From positions 5,770,501 to 5,834,500 of the forward strand of contig NZ_CP099760.1 in the NCBI RefSeq assembly GCF_040760005.1: a stretch of 64,000 bases of DNA. Direction: 5' to 3'. Positions 46,472 through 56,866 of the stretch are shown piece after piece. A program made the position numbers and the translations under genes. The notes below the pieces were generated by a model. It saw only the letters and a list, made by a program, of their open reading frames with translations. It searched no databases and had not been told where the DNA came from. How positions within the stretch are numbered: the stretch's first letter is position 1; each line of letters opens with the position of its first letter. Source of the stretch: Pseudomonas sp. stari2 (GTDB lineage Bacteria; Pseudomonadota; Gammaproteobacteria; Pseudomonadales; Pseudomonadaceae).

Positions 46472-47926
46472 TTAGACTTCGTTAAGCTGTACGTTGAGCA
46501 GTTTTGCGATTGCTTCTCCGTACGCCGGGTCGGCCTTGTAGAAATGCTGCAACTGACGGTCGACGACATCACTCGACACACCCGCCATCGCGCCGGCGAT
46601 GTTGCTGACCAGCAACGCTTTCTGTTCCTCGCTCATCAAGCGGAACAGCGCACCGGCGTGGCTGTAGTAGTCGGTGTCTTCGCGGTGATCGTAGCGATCA
46701 GCTGCACCGCTCAAGGCCAGTGCAGGCTCGGCGTAGTGTGGAGCTTGTTTCGGCGACTCTACGTAGCTGTTCGGCTCGTAGTTCGGGGCCGCGCCACCAT
46801 TGCTGCCAAAAGCCATCGAACCGTCACGCTGGTAAGTGTTGACCGGACTGCGCGGCGCGTTCACCGGCAGTTGCTGGTGATTGGTGCCTACGCGGTAGCG
46901 GTGGGCATCGGCGTATGCGAATACACGCCCCTGCAGCATGCGATCCGGAGACAGACCTACGCCAGGCACCATGTTGCTCGGGCCGAACGCAGCTTGCTCG
47001 ACTTCAGCAAAGTAGTTCAGCGGATTGCGATTCAACTCCAGCTCACCCACTTCGATCAGTGGAAACTCCTTCTGCGACCAGGTTTTGGTTACGTCGAACG
47101 GGTTCTCGTAGTGAGCAGCAGCCTGGGCCTCGGTCATGATCTGGATGCACACACTCCATTTCGGGAAGTCACCACGCTCGATGGCTTCGAACAAATCGCG
47201 CTGGGCGTAATCGGGATCTGTCCCCGCCAAACGTGCCGCGTCTGCCGGCGCGAGGTTTTTGATCCCTTGCTTGGTCTTGTAGTGCCACTTCACCCAGTGA
47301 CGCTCGCCTTGAGCGTTGATAAGGCTGTAGGTGTGACTGCCGAAGCCGTGCATGTGGCGATAGCCGTCCGGGATCCCGCGATCAGAAAACAGAATGGTGA
47401 CCTGGTGCAGCGCTTCAGGCGAATGCGACCAGAAGTCCCACATCATCTGTGCGCTTTTCAGGTTGCTTTGCGGCAGGCGTTTCTGTGTATGGATAAAATC
47501 AGGAAACTTCAGCGGATCGCGAATGAAGAACACCGGCGTGTTGTTGCCAACGATGTCCCAGTTGCCTTCTTCGGTGTAGAACTTCAGGGCAAAGCCACGA
47601 GGATCGCGCTCGGTGTCAGCCGAGCCACGCTCACCGCCCACCGTGGAGAATCGCAGGAAAGTCGGCGTCTGCTTACCCACAGCAGAGAACAGTTTGGCGC
47701 TCGTGTATTGCGTGATATCGCGAGTGACGGTGAAGGTACCGTAGGCGCCTGAACCCTTGGCATGCACACGGCGCTCAGGAATGTTTTCGCGGTTGAAGTG
47801 AGCAAGCTTCTCGATCAAATGAAAGTCATCGAGCAGCAACGGCCCGCGCGGCCCGGCGGAGCGAGAGTTCTGGTTATCGGCGACTGGCGCACCGCTGGCA
47901 GTCGTAAGCGTCTTGTTCTGGCTCAT
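46472..47926 (-). CDS. katA: Catalase KatA
   Basis: A 484-residue monofunctional haem catalase that destroys hydrogen peroxide. The distal His is His55 in [13 protein letters not shown], the distal Asn is in [13 protein letters not shown] and the proximal haem Tyr lies in [14 protein letters not shown]. Length fits the small-subunit catalases and the P. aeruginosa KatA. The ATG at 47926 has GAGGAAAAA nine bases upstream. Regulation by OxyR is likely, but the upstream region has only a half-matching site. Adjacent ftnA is known to support KatA activity in P. aeruginosa. Confidence 0.96.
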   Translation of the reverse strand: MSQNKTLTTASGAPVADNQNSRSAGPRGPLLLDDFHLIEKLAHFNRENIPERRVHAKGSGAYGTFTVTRDITQYTSAKLFSAVGKQTPTFLRFSTVGGERGSADTERDPRGFALKFYTEEGNWDIVGNNTPVFFIRDPLKFPDFIHTQKRLPQSNLKSAQMMWDFWSHSPEALHQVTILFSDRGIPDGYRHMHGFGSHTYSLINAQGERHWVKWHYKTKQGIKNLAPADAARLAGTDPDYAQRDLFEAIERGDFPKWSVCIQIMTEAQAAAHYENPFDVTKTWSQKEFPLIEVGELELNRNPLNYFAEVEQAAFGPSNMVPGVGLSPDRMLQGRVFAYADAHRYRVGTNHQQLPVNAPRSPVNTYQRDGSMAFGSNGGAAPNYEPNSYVESPKQAPHYAEPALALSGAADRYDHREDTDYYSHAGALFRLMSEEQKALLVSNIAGAMAGVSSDVVDRQLQHFYKADPAYGEAIAKLLNVQLNEV

Positions 47927-48119
47927 GCGATCTTTTTCCTCTGTCAGTCTTGAACTGCCGGCTAATCGGCTTGTCAGGGAGTATCAATCATCAATATGAC
48001 AGCCACAAATTCATTAACTCATGGTCATCAATAGAGAATAACTAACGATAAAACCCAACACATAGTGCAGGCCCAAACAGGGTAGAAGCTTGTACGAACA
48101 GCGCATTTTCTTACAGGCA

Positions 48120-48145
48120 CAAAAAACCGGGCACTAGGCCCGGTT
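48120..48145 (-). terminator. Rho-independent terminator of the alpha operon (after rplQ)
   Basis: A stem AACCGGGC (48125-48132) and GCCCGGTT (48138-48145) with loop ACTAG, followed on the minus strand by a run of T residues (48120-48126). It lies 21 bases after the rplQ stop, ending the ribosomal cluster. Confidence 0.88.
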
Positions 48146-48165
48146 CTCTGTTTCAGACTGACGTC

Positions 48166-48552
48166 TTACTCAGCGGATACAGCTTCACCGCCGACAGCAC
48201 GATCAACCAGTTCGACGTACGCCATAGGCGCGTTGTCGCCAGCGCGGAAGCCGCACTTGAGGATGCGCAGGTAGCCACCCTCACGGGTAGCATAACGCTT
48301 GCCCAGGTCGTTGAAGAGCTTACCAACGATAGCTTTCGAACGAGTACGGTCGAAAGCCAGACGACGGTTAGCAACGCTGTCTGTCTTGGCCAAAGTGATC
48401 AGCGGCTCGGCAACGCGGCGCAGTTCTTTGGCTTTTGGCAGAGTAGTTTTGATCAGCTCGTGCTCGAACAGCGACACTGCCATGTTTTGGAACATGGCCT
48501 TGCGGTGCGAGCTGGTGCGGCTCAGGTGGCGACCACTTTTACGATGACGCAT
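48166..48552 (-). CDS. rplQ: 50S ribosomal protein L17
   Basis: A 128-residue protein beginning [20 protein letters not shown], the highly conserved L17 opening. L17 sits near the peptide exit tunnel. It is last in the alpha operon, 42 bases after rpoA, and directly followed by a terminator. Length agrees with E. coli (127). Confidence 0.98.
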   Translation of the reverse strand: MRHRKSGRHLSRTSSHRKAMFQNMAVSLFEHELIKTTLPKAKELRRVAEPLITLAKTDSVANRRLAFDRTRSKAIVGKLFNDLGKRYATREGGYLRILKCGFRAGDNAPMAYVELVDRAVGGEAVSAE

Positions 48553-48594
48553 GGTTCATTCCTTACCAAACACTACGTTCGGTGATTACGACGA

Positions 48595-49596
48595 TCAGGC
48601 AGTCGCCTTGTCGTCCTTCTTAAGACTTGCAGGCGGCCAGTTGTCGAGGCGCATGCCGAGGGACAGACCGCGGGAGGCCAGAACGTCCTTGATTTCAGTC
48701 AAGGATTTCTTGCCCAGGTTCGGAGTCTTCAACAGCTCTACTTCGGTGCGCTGAATCAGGTCACCGATGTAATAGATGTTTTCCGCCTTAAGGCAGTTAG
48801 CCGAACGTACAGTCAGTTCCAGATCGTCAACCGGGCGAAGCAGGATCGGATCGATCTCGTCTTCCTGCTCGACAACCACTGGCTCACTGTCACCTTTGAG
48901 GTCGACGAACGCAGCCAACTGCTGTTGCAGGATGGTTGCTGCACGACGGATAGCCTCTTCAGGATCCAGAGTACCGTTGGTTTCCAGATCAATAACCAGC
49001 TTGTCCAGGTTGGTACGCTGTTCGACACGGGCGTTTTCCACCACGTATGCGATACGGCGAACCGGGCTGAACGAAGAGTCAAGCTGCAAGCGACCGATGC
49101 TGCGGCTTTCGTCTTCATCGCTCTGACGCGAGTCTGCTGGCTCATAACCACGACCACGAGCTACGGTGAGCTTCATGTTCAGGGCGCCGTTAGACGCCAG
49201 GTTAGCGATTACGTGATCGGGATTAACGATCTCGACATCATGATCCAGCTGAATATCGGCAGCGGTAACCACCCCCGAACCCTTCTTCGACAAGGTCAGC
49301 GTAACTTCGTCACGGCCGTGCAGCTTGATAGCCAGACCTTTAAGGTTCAACAGGATTTCAATTACGTCTTCCTGTACACCTTCGATGGCGCTGTACTCGT
49401 GGAGCACACCGTCAATCTCGGCCTCGACTACTGCGCAGCCGGGCATTGAGGACAACAGGATGCGGCGCAGCGCGTTGCCCAGGGTGTGGCCGAAACCACG
49501 CTCGAGAGGCTCGAGAGTGATCTTGGCGCGGGTTGGACTGACAACCTGCACATCAATATGGCGGGGTGTCAGGAACTCATTTACCGAAATCTGCAT
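48595..49596 (-). CDS. rpoA: RNA polymerase subunit alpha
   Basis: A 333-residue subunit that scaffolds RNA polymerase assembly. The N-terminal domain (1-~235) carries [20 protein letters not shown] for dimer and beta contacts; a linker leads to the C-terminal domain (about 250-320), where [20 protein letters not shown] and [19 protein letters not shown] form the UP-element and activator surface. It lies 22 bases after rpsD. All conserved sites are intact. Confidence 0.98.
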   Translation of the reverse strand: MQISVNEFLTPRHIDVQVVSPTRAKITLEPLERGFGHTLGNALRRILLSSMPGCAVVEAEIDGVLHEYSAIEGVQEDVIEILLNLKGLAIKLHGRDEVTLTLSKKGSGVVTAADIQLDHDVEIVNPDHVIANLASNGALNMKLTVARGRGYEPADSRQSDEDESRSIGRLQLDSSFSPVRRIAYVVENARVEQRTNLDKLVIDLETNGTLDPEEAIRRAATILQQQLAAFVDLKGDSEPVVVEQEDEIDPILLRPVDDLELTVRSANCLKAENIYYIGDLIQRTEVELLKTPNLGKKSLTEIKDVLASRGLSLGMRLDNWPPASLKKDDKATA

Positions 49597-49618
49597 GGAT
49601 GCACCTATTTTCTAGCCC

Positions 49619-50239
49619 TTACTTGGAGTAGAGCTCGACAATCAGGCTTTCGTTGATGTCGGCGGACAGATCACTGCGAGCAGGAACGTTCTTGAAAACG
49701 CCCGACTTCTTCTCAGTGTCTACTTCTACCCACTCTACGCGGCCACGTTGAGCACACAGATCGAGAGCTTGGACAATGCGAAGTTGATTTTTTGCTTTCT
49801 CGCGAACAGCGACCACGTCACCAGCACGAACCTGGTACGAAGGAACGTTTACGGTCTGACCGTTAACGCTGATCGACTTGTGCGATACCAGCTGACGGGA
49901 TTCGGCACGAGTCGAACCAAAGCCCATACGGTATACGACGTTGTCCAGACGGCATTCGAGCAGTTGCAGCAGGTTTTCACCGGTTGCACCTTTCTTGCCA
50001 GCCGCTTCTTTGTAGTAGCCGCTGAACTGACGCTCGAGAACGCCGTAGATACGACGGACCTTCTGCTTTTCACGCAGTTGGGTGCCGTAGTCGGACTGGC
50101 GACCGCGGCGTTGGCCGTGGATACCAGGTGCTGCTTCAATGTTGCACTTCGATTCGATCGCGCGCACGCCGCTCTTCAGGAAGAGATCGGTGCCTTCGCG
50201 ACGAGCGAGTTTGCATTTTGGACCAATGTAACGAGCCAT
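49619..50239 (-). CDS. rpsD: 30S ribosomal protein S4
   Basis: A 206-residue primary 16S rRNA binder, [20 protein letters not shown] to the C terminus, with the S4 RNA-binding domain [20 protein letters not shown] (about residues 94-113). In E. coli S4 also represses the alpha operon by binding its leader; a hairpin region upstream of rpsM (51035-51164) is the place to look here. It lies 18 bases after rpsK. Confidence 0.98.
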   Translation of the reverse strand: MARYIGPKCKLARREGTDLFLKSGVRAIESKCNIEAAPGIHGQRRGRQSDYGTQLREKQKVRRIYGVLERQFSGYYKEAAGKKGATGENLLQLLECRLDNVVYRMGFGSTRAESRQLVSHKSISVNGQTVNVPSYQVRAGDVVAVREKAKNQLRIVQALDLCAQRGRVEWVEVDTEKKSGVFKNVPARSDLSADINESLIVELYSK

Positions 50240-50257
50240 TCTTTACAATCTCCTGGA

Positions 50258-50647
50258 TTACACGCGGCGCTTCTTCGGCGGACGGCACCCGTTGTGCGGG
50301 ATTGGCGTCACGTCGGTGATGCTGGCGATCTTGTAGCCACAGCCGTTCAAAGCGCGGACTGCGGATTCACGACCTGGACCTGGGCCCTTGACGTTTACGT
50401 CGAGGTTTTTCAGGCCGTATTCCAGCGCAGCTTGACCAGCACGCTCAGCAGCTACTTGAGCAGCGAACGGGGTGGACTTGCGGGAACCGCGGAAACCCGA
50501 ACCACCGGAGGTAGCCCAGGAAAGAGCGTTACCTTGACGGTCGGTAATGGTCACGATGGTGTTGTTAAAAGAGGCATGGATGTGGGCGATGCCATCAACC
50601 ACTGTCTTTTTAACTTTTTTACGAGGACGAGCAGCAGGTTTTGCCAT
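50258..50647 (-). CDS. rpsK: 30S ribosomal protein S11
   Basis: A 129-residue platform protein, with [20 protein letters not shown] and the C-terminal CRPPKKRRV that contacts the mRNA exit region. It lies 30 bases after rpsM, and continues the alpha operon. Confidence 0.98.
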   Translation of the reverse strand: MAKPAARPRKKVKKTVVDGIAHIHASFNNTIVTITDRQGNALSWATSGGSGFRGSRKSTPFAAQVAAERAGQAALEYGLKNLDVNVKGPGPGRESAVRALNGCGYKIASITDVTPIPHNGCRPPKKRRV

Positions 50648-50677
50648 GATTAAATTCCTGTCGATTCGCTGGGGCGA

Positions 50678-51034
50678 TTACTTGCGGATCGGCTTACGCG
50701 GACCTTTACGGGTACGCGCGTTGGTCTTGGTACGCTGACCGCGTACTGGCAGACCACGACGATGACGCAGACCGCGATAGCAACCGAGGTCCATCAAGCG
50801 CTTGATTTTCATGTTGATTTCGCGACGCAGGTCACCTTCAGTGGTGAACTTCGCCACTTCGCCACGCAGCTGTTCAATTTGCTCGTCGCTCAGATCCTTG
50901 ATCTTTGCTGCTGGGTTTACCCCAGTCACTGCACAGATTTTCTGCGCAGTAGTGCGACCAACACCATAGATGTAGGTCAGCGAGATAACAGTATGCTTGT
51001 TATCTGGAATGTTAACGCCTGCAATACGGGCCAT
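50678..51034 (-). CDS. rpsM: 30S ribosomal protein S13
   Basis: A 118-residue head protein that bridges to the 50S subunit: [20 protein letters not shown], then [20 protein letters not shown] and a basic tail KGPRKPIRK. It is first in the alpha group and is preceded by a 130-base region with a strong hairpin. Confidence 0.98.
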   Translation of the reverse strand: MARIAGVNIPDNKHTVISLTYIYGVGRTTAQKICAVTGVNPAAKIKDLSDEQIEQLRGEVAKFTTEGDLRREINMKIKRLMDLGCYRGLRHRRGLPVRGQRTKTNARTRKGPRKPIRK

Positions 51035-51122
51035 TCAGTGGGACTCCAATTGACAGCTACCTACGCCCCGGAAGCCAAGAAATAGGGCGCGAGATAATAT
51101 CGCTGTAATAACAAATAATCAA

Positions 51123-51146
51123 CCCGGCAGCGCACTAGCTGCCGGG
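51123..51146 (-). other. Strong intercistronic hairpin between rpmJ and rpsM
   Basis: A perfect 9-bp inverted repeat (CCCGGCAGC at 51123-51131, GCTGCCGGG at 51138-51146) with a 6-base loop. On the transcribed strand a weak TTGATTATTTG tract follows. It could be a partial terminator or the start of an S4-responsive alpha-operon leader. Confidence 0.55.
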
Positions 51147-51164
51147 CTTGAAGCACAATCACAC

Positions 51165-51281
51165 TCAGCCTTGGCGCTGTTTGTGACGCGGTTCCGCGCT
51201 GCAAATTACTCGAACAACACCTTCGCGGCGAATAATCTTGCAGTTACGGCACAGCTTTTTCACCGATGCACGAACTTTCAT
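51165..51281 (-). CDS. rpmJ: 50S ribosomal protein L36 (zinc-ribbon form)
   Basis: A 38-residue protein read from ATG at 51281 to TGA at 51165. It keeps the full zinc site of the C-plus form: Cys11, Cys14, Cys27 and His33 ([16 protein letters not shown]). Organisms that adapt to zinc shortage often also carry a C-minus copy elsewhere; none is in this window. It is 27 bases after secY and closes the spc operon. Confidence 0.95.
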
Positions 51282-51308
51282 CACCAACTCCTCGAACCTT
51301 ATGGGTAC

Positions 51309-52637
51309 TCAGCGCAACATGCCGCTGCCGTAACCCTTCAGGTTGGCTTTCTTCATCAGGGATTCGTACTGGTGCGAAACGAGGTGCGATTGTACTTGGG
51401 ACATGAAGTCCATCACAACCACGACCACGATCAGCAACGAGGTCCCGCCAAGGTAGAACGGAACGTTTGCTGCAACCACCAGGAACTGGGGCAACAGGCA
51501 CACGGCCGTCATGTAAAGAGCACCGAACATGGTCAAGCGAGTCAGAACGCCATCAATGTAGCGCGCAGACTGCTCACCTGGACGGATGCCCGGAATAAAG
51601 GCACCGGACTTCTTCAGGTTTTCCGCTACGTCTTTCGGATTGAACATCAACGCCGTATAGAAGAAGCAGAAGAAAATAATCCCTGCACTAAACAGCAGAA
51701 TATTCAACGGCTGACCAGGAGCGATCGACTGCGAGATGTCCTGCAACCAGCCCATACCTTCAGACTGACCAAACCAGGCACCCAACGAAGCCGGAAACAG
51801 CAGAATGCTGCTCGCGAAAATAGCCGGAATAACGCCGGCCATGTTCACCTTCAGCGGCAAGTGGCTAGTCTGCGCAGCGAAAACCTTGCGGCCTTGCTGA
51901 CGCTTGGCGTAGTGAACAGCGATACGACGCTGACCACGCTCAATGAACACCACGAAACCGATAATCGCTACTGCCAGCAAACCGATGGCAACCAAGGCGA
52001 AGATGTTGATATCACCCTGACGCGCAGACTCGAAAGACTGCCCGATTGCTCTCGGAAGACCGGCGACGATTCCCGAAAAAATCAACATCGAGATACCGTT
52101 GCCTACACCACGCTCAGTAATCTGCTCACCCAGCCACATCATGAACATCGCACCAGCCACAAACGTGGATACCGCGACGAAATGGAAGCCAAAGTCACCA
52201 GTGAACGCAACGCCCTGCCCCGCCAGACCAATGGACATGCCAATGGCCTGGACGAGAGCGAGGACGACGGTGCCGTAGCGGGTGTACTGGCTGATCTTGC
52301 GACGGCCAGCTTCACCTTCCTTCTTCAACTGCTCCAGCTGCGGGCTGACGGCGGTCATCAGCTGCATGATGATCGATGCCGAAATGTACGGCATGATCCC
52401 CAGTGCAAAGATGCTCATCCGCTCCAGCGCGCCGCCGGAAAACATGTTGAACAAGCTAAGAATGGTCCCCTCATTCTGTCGAAACAGGTCCGCGAGTCGG
52501 TCCGGGTTGATACCTGGAACCGGGATGTGTGCGCCTATTCGGTAGACGATAATCGCCAGGAACAGAAAACGCAGACGAGCCCAGAGTTCAGACATACCGC
52601 CTTTGCCGAGCGCAGAGAGAGCACCTTGCTTAGCCAT
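51309..52637 (-). CDS. secY: Protein translocase subunit SecY
   Basis: A 442-residue ten-helix channel protein of the Sec translocon. Early hallmarks are [20 protein letters not shown] and a central [20 protein letters not shown], and the C-terminal [19 protein letters not shown] loop contacts SecA. Its start lies directly after the rplO stop with no gap, so the two are likely translationally coupled, as in other spc operons. Confidence 0.98.
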   Translation of the reverse strand: MAKQGALSALGKGGMSELWARLRFLFLAIIVYRIGAHIPVPGINPDRLADLFRQNEGTILSLFNMFSGGALERMSIFALGIMPYISASIIMQLMTAVSPQLEQLKKEGEAGRRKISQYTRYGTVVLALVQAIGMSIGLAGQGVAFTGDFGFHFVAVSTFVAGAMFMMWLGEQITERGVGNGISMLIFSGIVAGLPRAIGQSFESARQGDINIFALVAIGLLAVAIIGFVVFIERGQRRIAVHYAKRQQGRKVFAAQTSHLPLKVNMAGVIPAIFASSILLFPASLGAWFGQSEGMGWLQDISQSIAPGQPLNILLFSAGIIFFCFFYTALMFNPKDVAENLKKSGAFIPGIRPGEQSARYIDGVLTRLTMFGALYMTAVCLLPQFLVVAANVPFYLGGTSLLIVVVVVMDFMSQVQSHLVSHQYESLMKKANLKGYGSGMLR

Positions 52638-53075
52638 TTATTCCTCGAACTTGCCGCCAGCTGCTTCGATAGCCGCACGCGCACCTTTGGTGGCGCCGAT
52701 TCCCTTGCCGATAGTGACAGCGCGAGTCACTTCACCGGACAGCATGATTTTCACACGCTGTACGTTGACGTTGATCACGTTGGCATCTTTCAGGGACTGC
52801 ACGGTGACGATGTCGCCTTCCACTTTAGCCAGCTCGGACAGACGCACTTCTGCGCGATCCATGGCTTTCAGGGAAACGAAACCGAACTTCGGCAGGCGAC
52901 GATGCAGCGGCTGTTGACCGCCTTCAAAGCCTGGAGCAATGGTGCCACCGGAGCGGGAGGTTTGACCTTTGTGACCACGGCCACCAGTCTTACCCAAACC
53001 ACTACCGATACCACGGCCCGGACGATGCTTTTCGCGACGGGAACCCGGCGCTGGACTCAGATCATTGAGTTTCAT
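52638..53075 (-). CDS. rplO: 50S ribosomal protein L15
   Basis: A 145-residue protein: [20 protein letters not shown], then the glycine-rich [20 protein letters not shown] that inserts into 23S rRNA. Length as in E. coli (144). It lies three bases after rpmD, and abuts secY. Confidence 0.98.
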   Translation of the reverse strand: MKLNDLSPAPGSRREKHRPGRGIGSGLGKTGGRGHKGQTSRSGGTIAPGFEGGQQPLHRRLPKFGFVSLKAMDRAEVRLSELAKVEGDIVTVQSLKDANVINVNVQRVKIMLSGEVTRAVTIGKGIGATKGARAAIEAAGGKFEE

Positions 53076-53078
53076 CGA

Positions 53079-53255
53079 TTAACCCTCGACACGCAGCATG
53101 TAGTAAGCCTTGTTGATCATCCCGCGATTCTCGGGAGTATCCTGGACCTCTACAGTGTGACCGATGCGACGCAGACCCAGACCCTTAACGCACAGTTTGT
53201 GGTTAGGGATGCGGCCGGTCATGCTTTTGATCAGCGTAACTTTAACGGTAGCCAT
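53079..53255 (-). CDS. rpmD: 50S ribosomal protein L30
   Basis: A 58-residue protein, ATG at 53255 to TAA at 53079: [40 protein letters not shown]. Length equals E. coli L30 (59). It lies two bases after rpsE and three before rplO. Confidence 0.96.
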
Positions 53256-53257
53256 GA

Positions 53258-53758
53258 TTACTTGATCTCCTCAACACGCAGGCCACGCTTGGCTGCAATG
53301 GATTCAGGAGACTGCATGGCTTTCAGACCCTTGAAAGTGGCGTGAACCACGTTTACAGGGTTAGTCGAGCCGTAGCACTTGGCCAGAACGTTCTGAACGC
53401 CAGCAACTTCGAGGACAGCACGCATAGCGCCGCCAGCGATGATACCGGTACCTTCAGAAGCAGGCTGCATGTACACCTTCGAAGCGCCGTGAGCGGACTT
53501 CATTGCGTACTGCAGGGTAGTGCCGTTCAGATCAACCTGGATCATGTTGCGGCGAGCAGCTTCCATTGCCTTCTGGATCGCAGCAGGCACTTCACGCGAC
53601 TTGCCACGGCCGAAGCCAACACGGCCCTTACCATCACCAACCACGGTCAACGCAGTGAAAGTGAAGATACGGCCGCCTTTAACGGTTTTGGCTACGCGGT
53701 TAACTTGAACCAGCTTCTCGATGTAGCCTTCGTCGCGCTTTTGGTCGTTATTTGACAT
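53258..53758 (-). CDS. rpsE: 30S ribosomal protein S5
   Basis: A 166-residue protein important for decoding fidelity and mRNA unwinding: [20 protein letters not shown] and [20 protein letters not shown] are the double-stranded RNA-binding part, and [20 protein letters not shown] the C-terminal fold. It lies three bases after rplR. Confidence 0.98.
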
Positions 53759-53761
53759 AAC

Positions 53762-54112
53762 TTAGAACTCCAGCCCAGCTTCACGAGCAGCATCAGCCAG
53801 CGCTTTTACGCGGCCGTGGTACTTGAAGCCAGAGCGGTCGAAAGCCACCTGCGAGACGCCTGCGGCCTTAGCACGCGAAGCGACCAGCTGGCCAACCTTA
53901 GTGGCCGCGTCGATGTTGCCAGTGGCGCCATCACGCAGTTCTTTATCCAAAGTCGAGGCGCTTGCCAGGACTTTGTTGCCGTCGGCCGAAATGACCTGGG
54001 CGTAGATGTGCTGCGAAGAGCGGAACACGCAGAGACGCACGACTTCGAGTTCGTGCATTTTCAGGCGTGCTTTGCGAGCGCGACGCAGTCGAGTAACTTT
54101 TTTGTCGGTCAT
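53762..54112 (-). CDS. rplR: 50S ribosomal protein L18
   Basis: A 116-residue 5S rRNA-binding protein: [20 protein letters not shown], a basic N-terminal tail, and the closing [20 protein letters not shown]. It lies ten bases after rplF. L18 acts with L5 (55589-56128) and L25 to place 5S rRNA. Confidence 0.98.
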   Translation of the reverse strand: MTDKKVTRLRRARKARLKMHELEVVRLCVFRSSQHIYAQVISADGNKVLASASTLDKELRDGATGNIDAATKVGQLVASRAKAAGVSQVAFDRSGFKYHGRVKALADAAREAGLEF

Positions 54113-54122
54113 TTGCTATGCC

Positions 54123-54656
54123 CTACTTCTTCTTGGCTTCTTTACGACGGACGACTTCGTCCGCGTAGCGCACACCTTTGCCTTTGTACGGCTCTGGTGG
54201 ACGGAAGTCGCGGATCTCGGCGGCCACTTGACCTACCAGCTGCTTGTCGATGCCCTTGATCAGGATATCGGTCTGGCTAGGAGTCTCAGCGGTGATGCCT
54301 TCCGGCAGTTCGTAATCCACTGGGTGCGAGAAGCCAAGAGCCAGGTTCAGCACCTGACCTTTTGCTTGCGCTTTGTAACCAACACCGACCAGCTGGAGCT
54401 TGCGCTCGAAGCCTTGGCTTACGCCCTGGACCATGTTGTTTACCAACGCACGAGTGGTACCGGCCATTGCGCGAGTCTGCTGATCGCCATTGCGAGCAGC
54501 AAAACGCAGCTCACCGGCTTCTTCAACGATCTCAACGGACGAATGGACGTTCAGTTCAAGAGTACCCTTGGCACCCTTCACCGAAAGCTGTTGGCCTGCG
54601 AATTTTACTTCGACACCGGCTGGCAGCTTAACGGGGTTCTTAGCGACGCGAGACAT
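54123..54656 (-). CDS. rplF: 50S ribosomal protein L6
   Basis: A 177-residue protein with two related alpha/beta domains: [20 protein letters not shown] opens the first, and the second ends with [20 protein letters not shown], the L6 signature near the factor-binding site. It lies 12 bases after rpsH. Confidence 0.98.
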   Translation of the reverse strand: MSRVAKNPVKLPAGVEVKFAGQQLSVKGAKGTLELNVHSSVEIVEEAGELRFAARNGDQQTRAMAGTTRALVNNMVQGVSQGFERKLQLVGVGYKAQAKGQVLNLALGFSHPVDYELPEGITAETPSQTDILIKGIDKQLVGQVAAEIRDFRPPEPYKGKGVRYADEVVRRKEAKKK

Positions 54657-54668
54657 GCTTATCCCCCC

Positions 54669-55061
54669 TTAGAACACAGTGCAAAGAACTTCGCCGCCGA
54701 CACCGGCAGCGCGCGCAGCACGATCAGTCATCACACCTTTGTTGGTGGAGACGATAGACACGCCGAGACCGCCACGTACTTTTGGCAGCTCTTCGACGGA
54801 CTTGTACTGACGCAGGCCTGGACGGCTAACGCGCTTGACTTCTTCGATAACCGGACGGCCTTCGAAATATTTCAGCTCGATAGACAGCAGTGGCTTGGTT
54901 TCGCTGCTGATCTGATAACCCGCGATGTAACCTTCGTCCTTCAGGACTTTAGCTACAGCCACCTTCAACGTGGAAGAAGGCATGCTTACGACGGACTTTT
55001 CAGCCATCTGGGCATTACGGATTCGAGTTAGCATGTCCGCTAACGGGTCCTGCATACTCAT
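54669..55061 (-). CDS. rpsH: 30S ribosomal protein S8
   Basis: A 130-residue central-domain protein: [20 protein letters not shown] to the C-terminal motif [20 protein letters not shown]. In E. coli S8 represses the spc operon by binding the rplE leader. Here it is preceded by an unusually long 208-base intercistronic region with three hairpins, which could be an alternative control site. Confidence 0.98.
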   Translation of the reverse strand: MSMQDPLADMLTRIRNAQMAEKSVVSMPSSTLKVAVAKVLKDEGYIAGYQISSETKPLLSIELKYFEGRPVIEEVKRVSRPGLRQYKSVEELPKVRGGLGVSIVSTNKGVMTDRAARAAGVGGEVLCTVF

Positions 55062-55140
55062 GGGCTAGACGCTCCTAATACAGAAAAATTAGCCTTGCGG
55101 CTACTACTTGTCGCCGAGAAATTCCGGGCAGAAAAACACG

Positions 55141-55154
55141 GGCTCAGGCGAGCC
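55141..55154 (-). other. Hairpin in the rpsN-rpsH intercistronic region, distal
   Basis: GGCTC AGGC GAGCC forms a 5-bp stem with a 4-base loop, 79 bases ahead of rpsH. It is the last of three stems before rpsH. Confidence 0.4.
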
Positions 55155-55178
55155 GGTCATTCTAGACACACCCCAGAA

Positions 55179-55210
55179 ATGAATCAAGCCCCAAAAGGGG
55201 CTTGATTCAT
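55179..55210 (-). other. Long perfect hairpin in the rpsN-rpsH intercistronic region
   Basis: A perfect 14-bp inverted repeat (ATGAATCAAGCCCC at 55179-55192, GGGGCTTGATTCAT at 55197-55210) with an AAAA loop. There is no T-run after it on the transcribed strand, so it is probably a processing, stability or regulatory structure rather than a simple terminator. Confidence 0.65.
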
Positions 55211-55222
55211 GTTCAAGGCCAC

Positions 55223-55254
55223 CGATGGTCAGGTTCTTGCGATCCCGACCATCG
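55223..55254 (-). other. Hairpin just after rpsN
   Basis: An 8-bp inverted repeat (CGATGGTC at 55223-55230, GACCATCG at 55247-55254) with a 16-base loop, starting 16 bases after the rpsN stop. Confidence 0.5.
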
Positions 55255-55269
55255 AGACTTTGACAGCAA

Positions 55270-55575
55270 TTACCAGCTGGCTTTAACCAGACCTGGAACG
55301 TCACCACGCATTGCAGCTTCACGCAGTTTGTTACGGCCCAGGCCGAACTTGCGGTAAACGCCGTGCGGACGACCAGTCAGGCGGCAGCGGTTACGCATGC
55401 GCGAAGCGCTTGCGTCACGTGGCTGCTTCTGCAGAGCTACAGTAGCTTCCCAACGCGCTTCTGGACTTGCGTTCAGATCGACGATGATAGCTTTCAGCGC
55501 TGCACGCTTGGTGGCGTACTTGGCAACGGTGAGCTGACGCTTCAGCTCACGGTTTTTCATGCTCTTCTTGGCCAT
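55270..55575 (-). CDS. rpsN: 30S ribosomal protein S14 (zinc-free form)
   Basis: A 101-residue protein: [20 protein letters not shown] to PGLVKASW. The start at 55575 is set by the conserved N terminus. It is the long form that lacks the CxxC zinc ribbon; only one Cys ([20 protein letters not shown]) is present. It lies 13 bases after rplE. Confidence 0.97.
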
Positions 55576-55588
55576 TTTCCTACTCCAA

Positions 55589-56128
55589 TCAGTTGCGGAA
55601 CGGGAATTTGAAAGCACGCAGCAGAGCGCGGCCTTCGTCATCGTTCTTGGCAGTGGTGGTCAGGGTAATGTCCAGACCGCGGAGAGCATCGATCTTGTCG
55701 TAGTCGATTTCCGGGAAAATGATCTGCTCTTTCACGCCCATGCTGTAGTTGCCACGACCATCGAAGGACTTGGCATTCAGGCCGCGGAAGTCGCGAACCC
55801 GAGGCAGGGAGATCGACAGCAGACGATCCAGGAACTCGTACATACGCTCACGGCGCAGGGTCACTTTGACGCCGATCGGCCAACCTTCACGGACTTTAAA
55901 GCCAGCGATGGATTTGCGAGCGTAGGTCACAACGACTTTCTGGCCGGTGATCTTTTCCAGGTCAGCAACAGCGTGCTCGATGACTTTTTTGTCGCCGATC
56001 GCTTCGCCCAGACCCATGTTCAGGGTGATTTTGGTAACGCGCGGAACTTCCATCACGTTCGAAAGCTTAAGTTCTTCCTTAAGTTTCGGAGCGATTTCCT
56101 TCCGGTAAATCTCTTTTAGTCGTGCCAT
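55589..56128 (-). CDS. rplE: 50S ribosomal protein L5
   Basis: A 179-residue 5S rRNA-binding protein: [40 protein letters not shown] and the late [20 protein letters not shown]. It lies 20 bases after rplX. In E. coli its mRNA start is the target of S8 repression. Confidence 0.98.
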
Positions 56129-56148
56129 GGTCTTCTACCTAGCAGTGT

Positions 56149-56463
56149 TCAAGCATCAACCGCTTTTTGGGTCGACTTGAAGACACGAATTTTTTTACCG
56201 TCTTCTACTTTGAAACCAACGCGGTCAGCCTTGTTGGTTTCGCCGTTGAAAATGGCGACGTTAGAAGCGTGCAGTGGCGCTTCTTTCTCGACGATACCGC
56301 CCTGTACGCCCGACATCGGGTTAGGCTTGGTATGACGCTTGACCAGGTTCAGACCACCAACAACCAGACGGTTATCAGCAAGAACCTTCAGCACCTTTCC
56401 GCGCTTACCTTTGTCTTTGCCGGCGATCACGATGATCTCGTCGTCACGACGAATCTTTTGCAT
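56149..56463 (-). CDS. rplX: 50S ribosomal protein L24
   Basis: A 104-residue assembly initiator with a KOW motif: [20 protein letters not shown] near the N terminus and [20 protein letters not shown]. It lies 11 bases after rplN. Confidence 0.98.
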   Translation of the reverse strand: MQKIRRDDEIIVIAGKDKGKRGKVLKVLADNRLVVGGLNLVKRHTKPNPMSGVQGGIVEKEAPLHASNVAIFNGETNKADRVGFKVEDGKKIRVFKSTQKAVDA

Positions 56464-56474
56464 GTCGGATCTCC

Positions 56475-56843
56475 TTACAGCACTTCTGGGGCGAGCGAGA
56501 CGATCTTCATGAACTTCTCAGTACGAAGCTCACGGGTCACTGGCCCAAAGATACGGGTGCCGATCGGCTCTTGCTTGTTGTTCAGAAGAACAGCAGCGTT
56601 GCCATCAAAACGGATAATGGAGCCATCAGCACGACGTACGCCGTGACGAGTGCGGACTACAACAGCAGTCATCACTTGGCCTTTTTTCACCTTACCGCGA
56701 GGAATTGCTTCCTTCACGGTAACTTTGATGATGTCACCGATACCAGCGTAACGACGATGGGAGCCACCCAGCACCTTGATGCACATAACGCGGCGAGCGC
56801 CGCTGTTATCGGCCACATCGAGCATGGATTGAGTCTGAATCAT
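56475..56843 (-). CDS. rplN: 50S ribosomal protein L14
   Basis: A 122-residue core protein: [20 protein letters not shown], then [20 protein letters not shown] and FGPVTRELR. It is first in the spc group but only 23 bases separate it from rpsQ, so transcription very likely continues from the S10 operon. Confidence 0.98.
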   Translation of the reverse strand: MIQTQSMLDVADNSGARRVMCIKVLGGSHRRYAGIGDIIKVTVKEAIPRGKVKKGQVMTAVVVRTRHGVRRADGSIIRFDGNAAVLLNNKQEPIGTRIFGPVTRELRTEKFMKIVSLAPEVL

Positions 56844-56866
56844 ATAATTTCTCCGACCCCTAGCCC

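Noticed and set aside
51171..53345. A 724-codon open frame on the plus strand across rpmJ, secY, rplO and rpmD
   Set aside because: It is antisense to four universally conserved genes, and its composition (rich in His, Thr, Gln, Arg) is that of a reverse-complement artefact.
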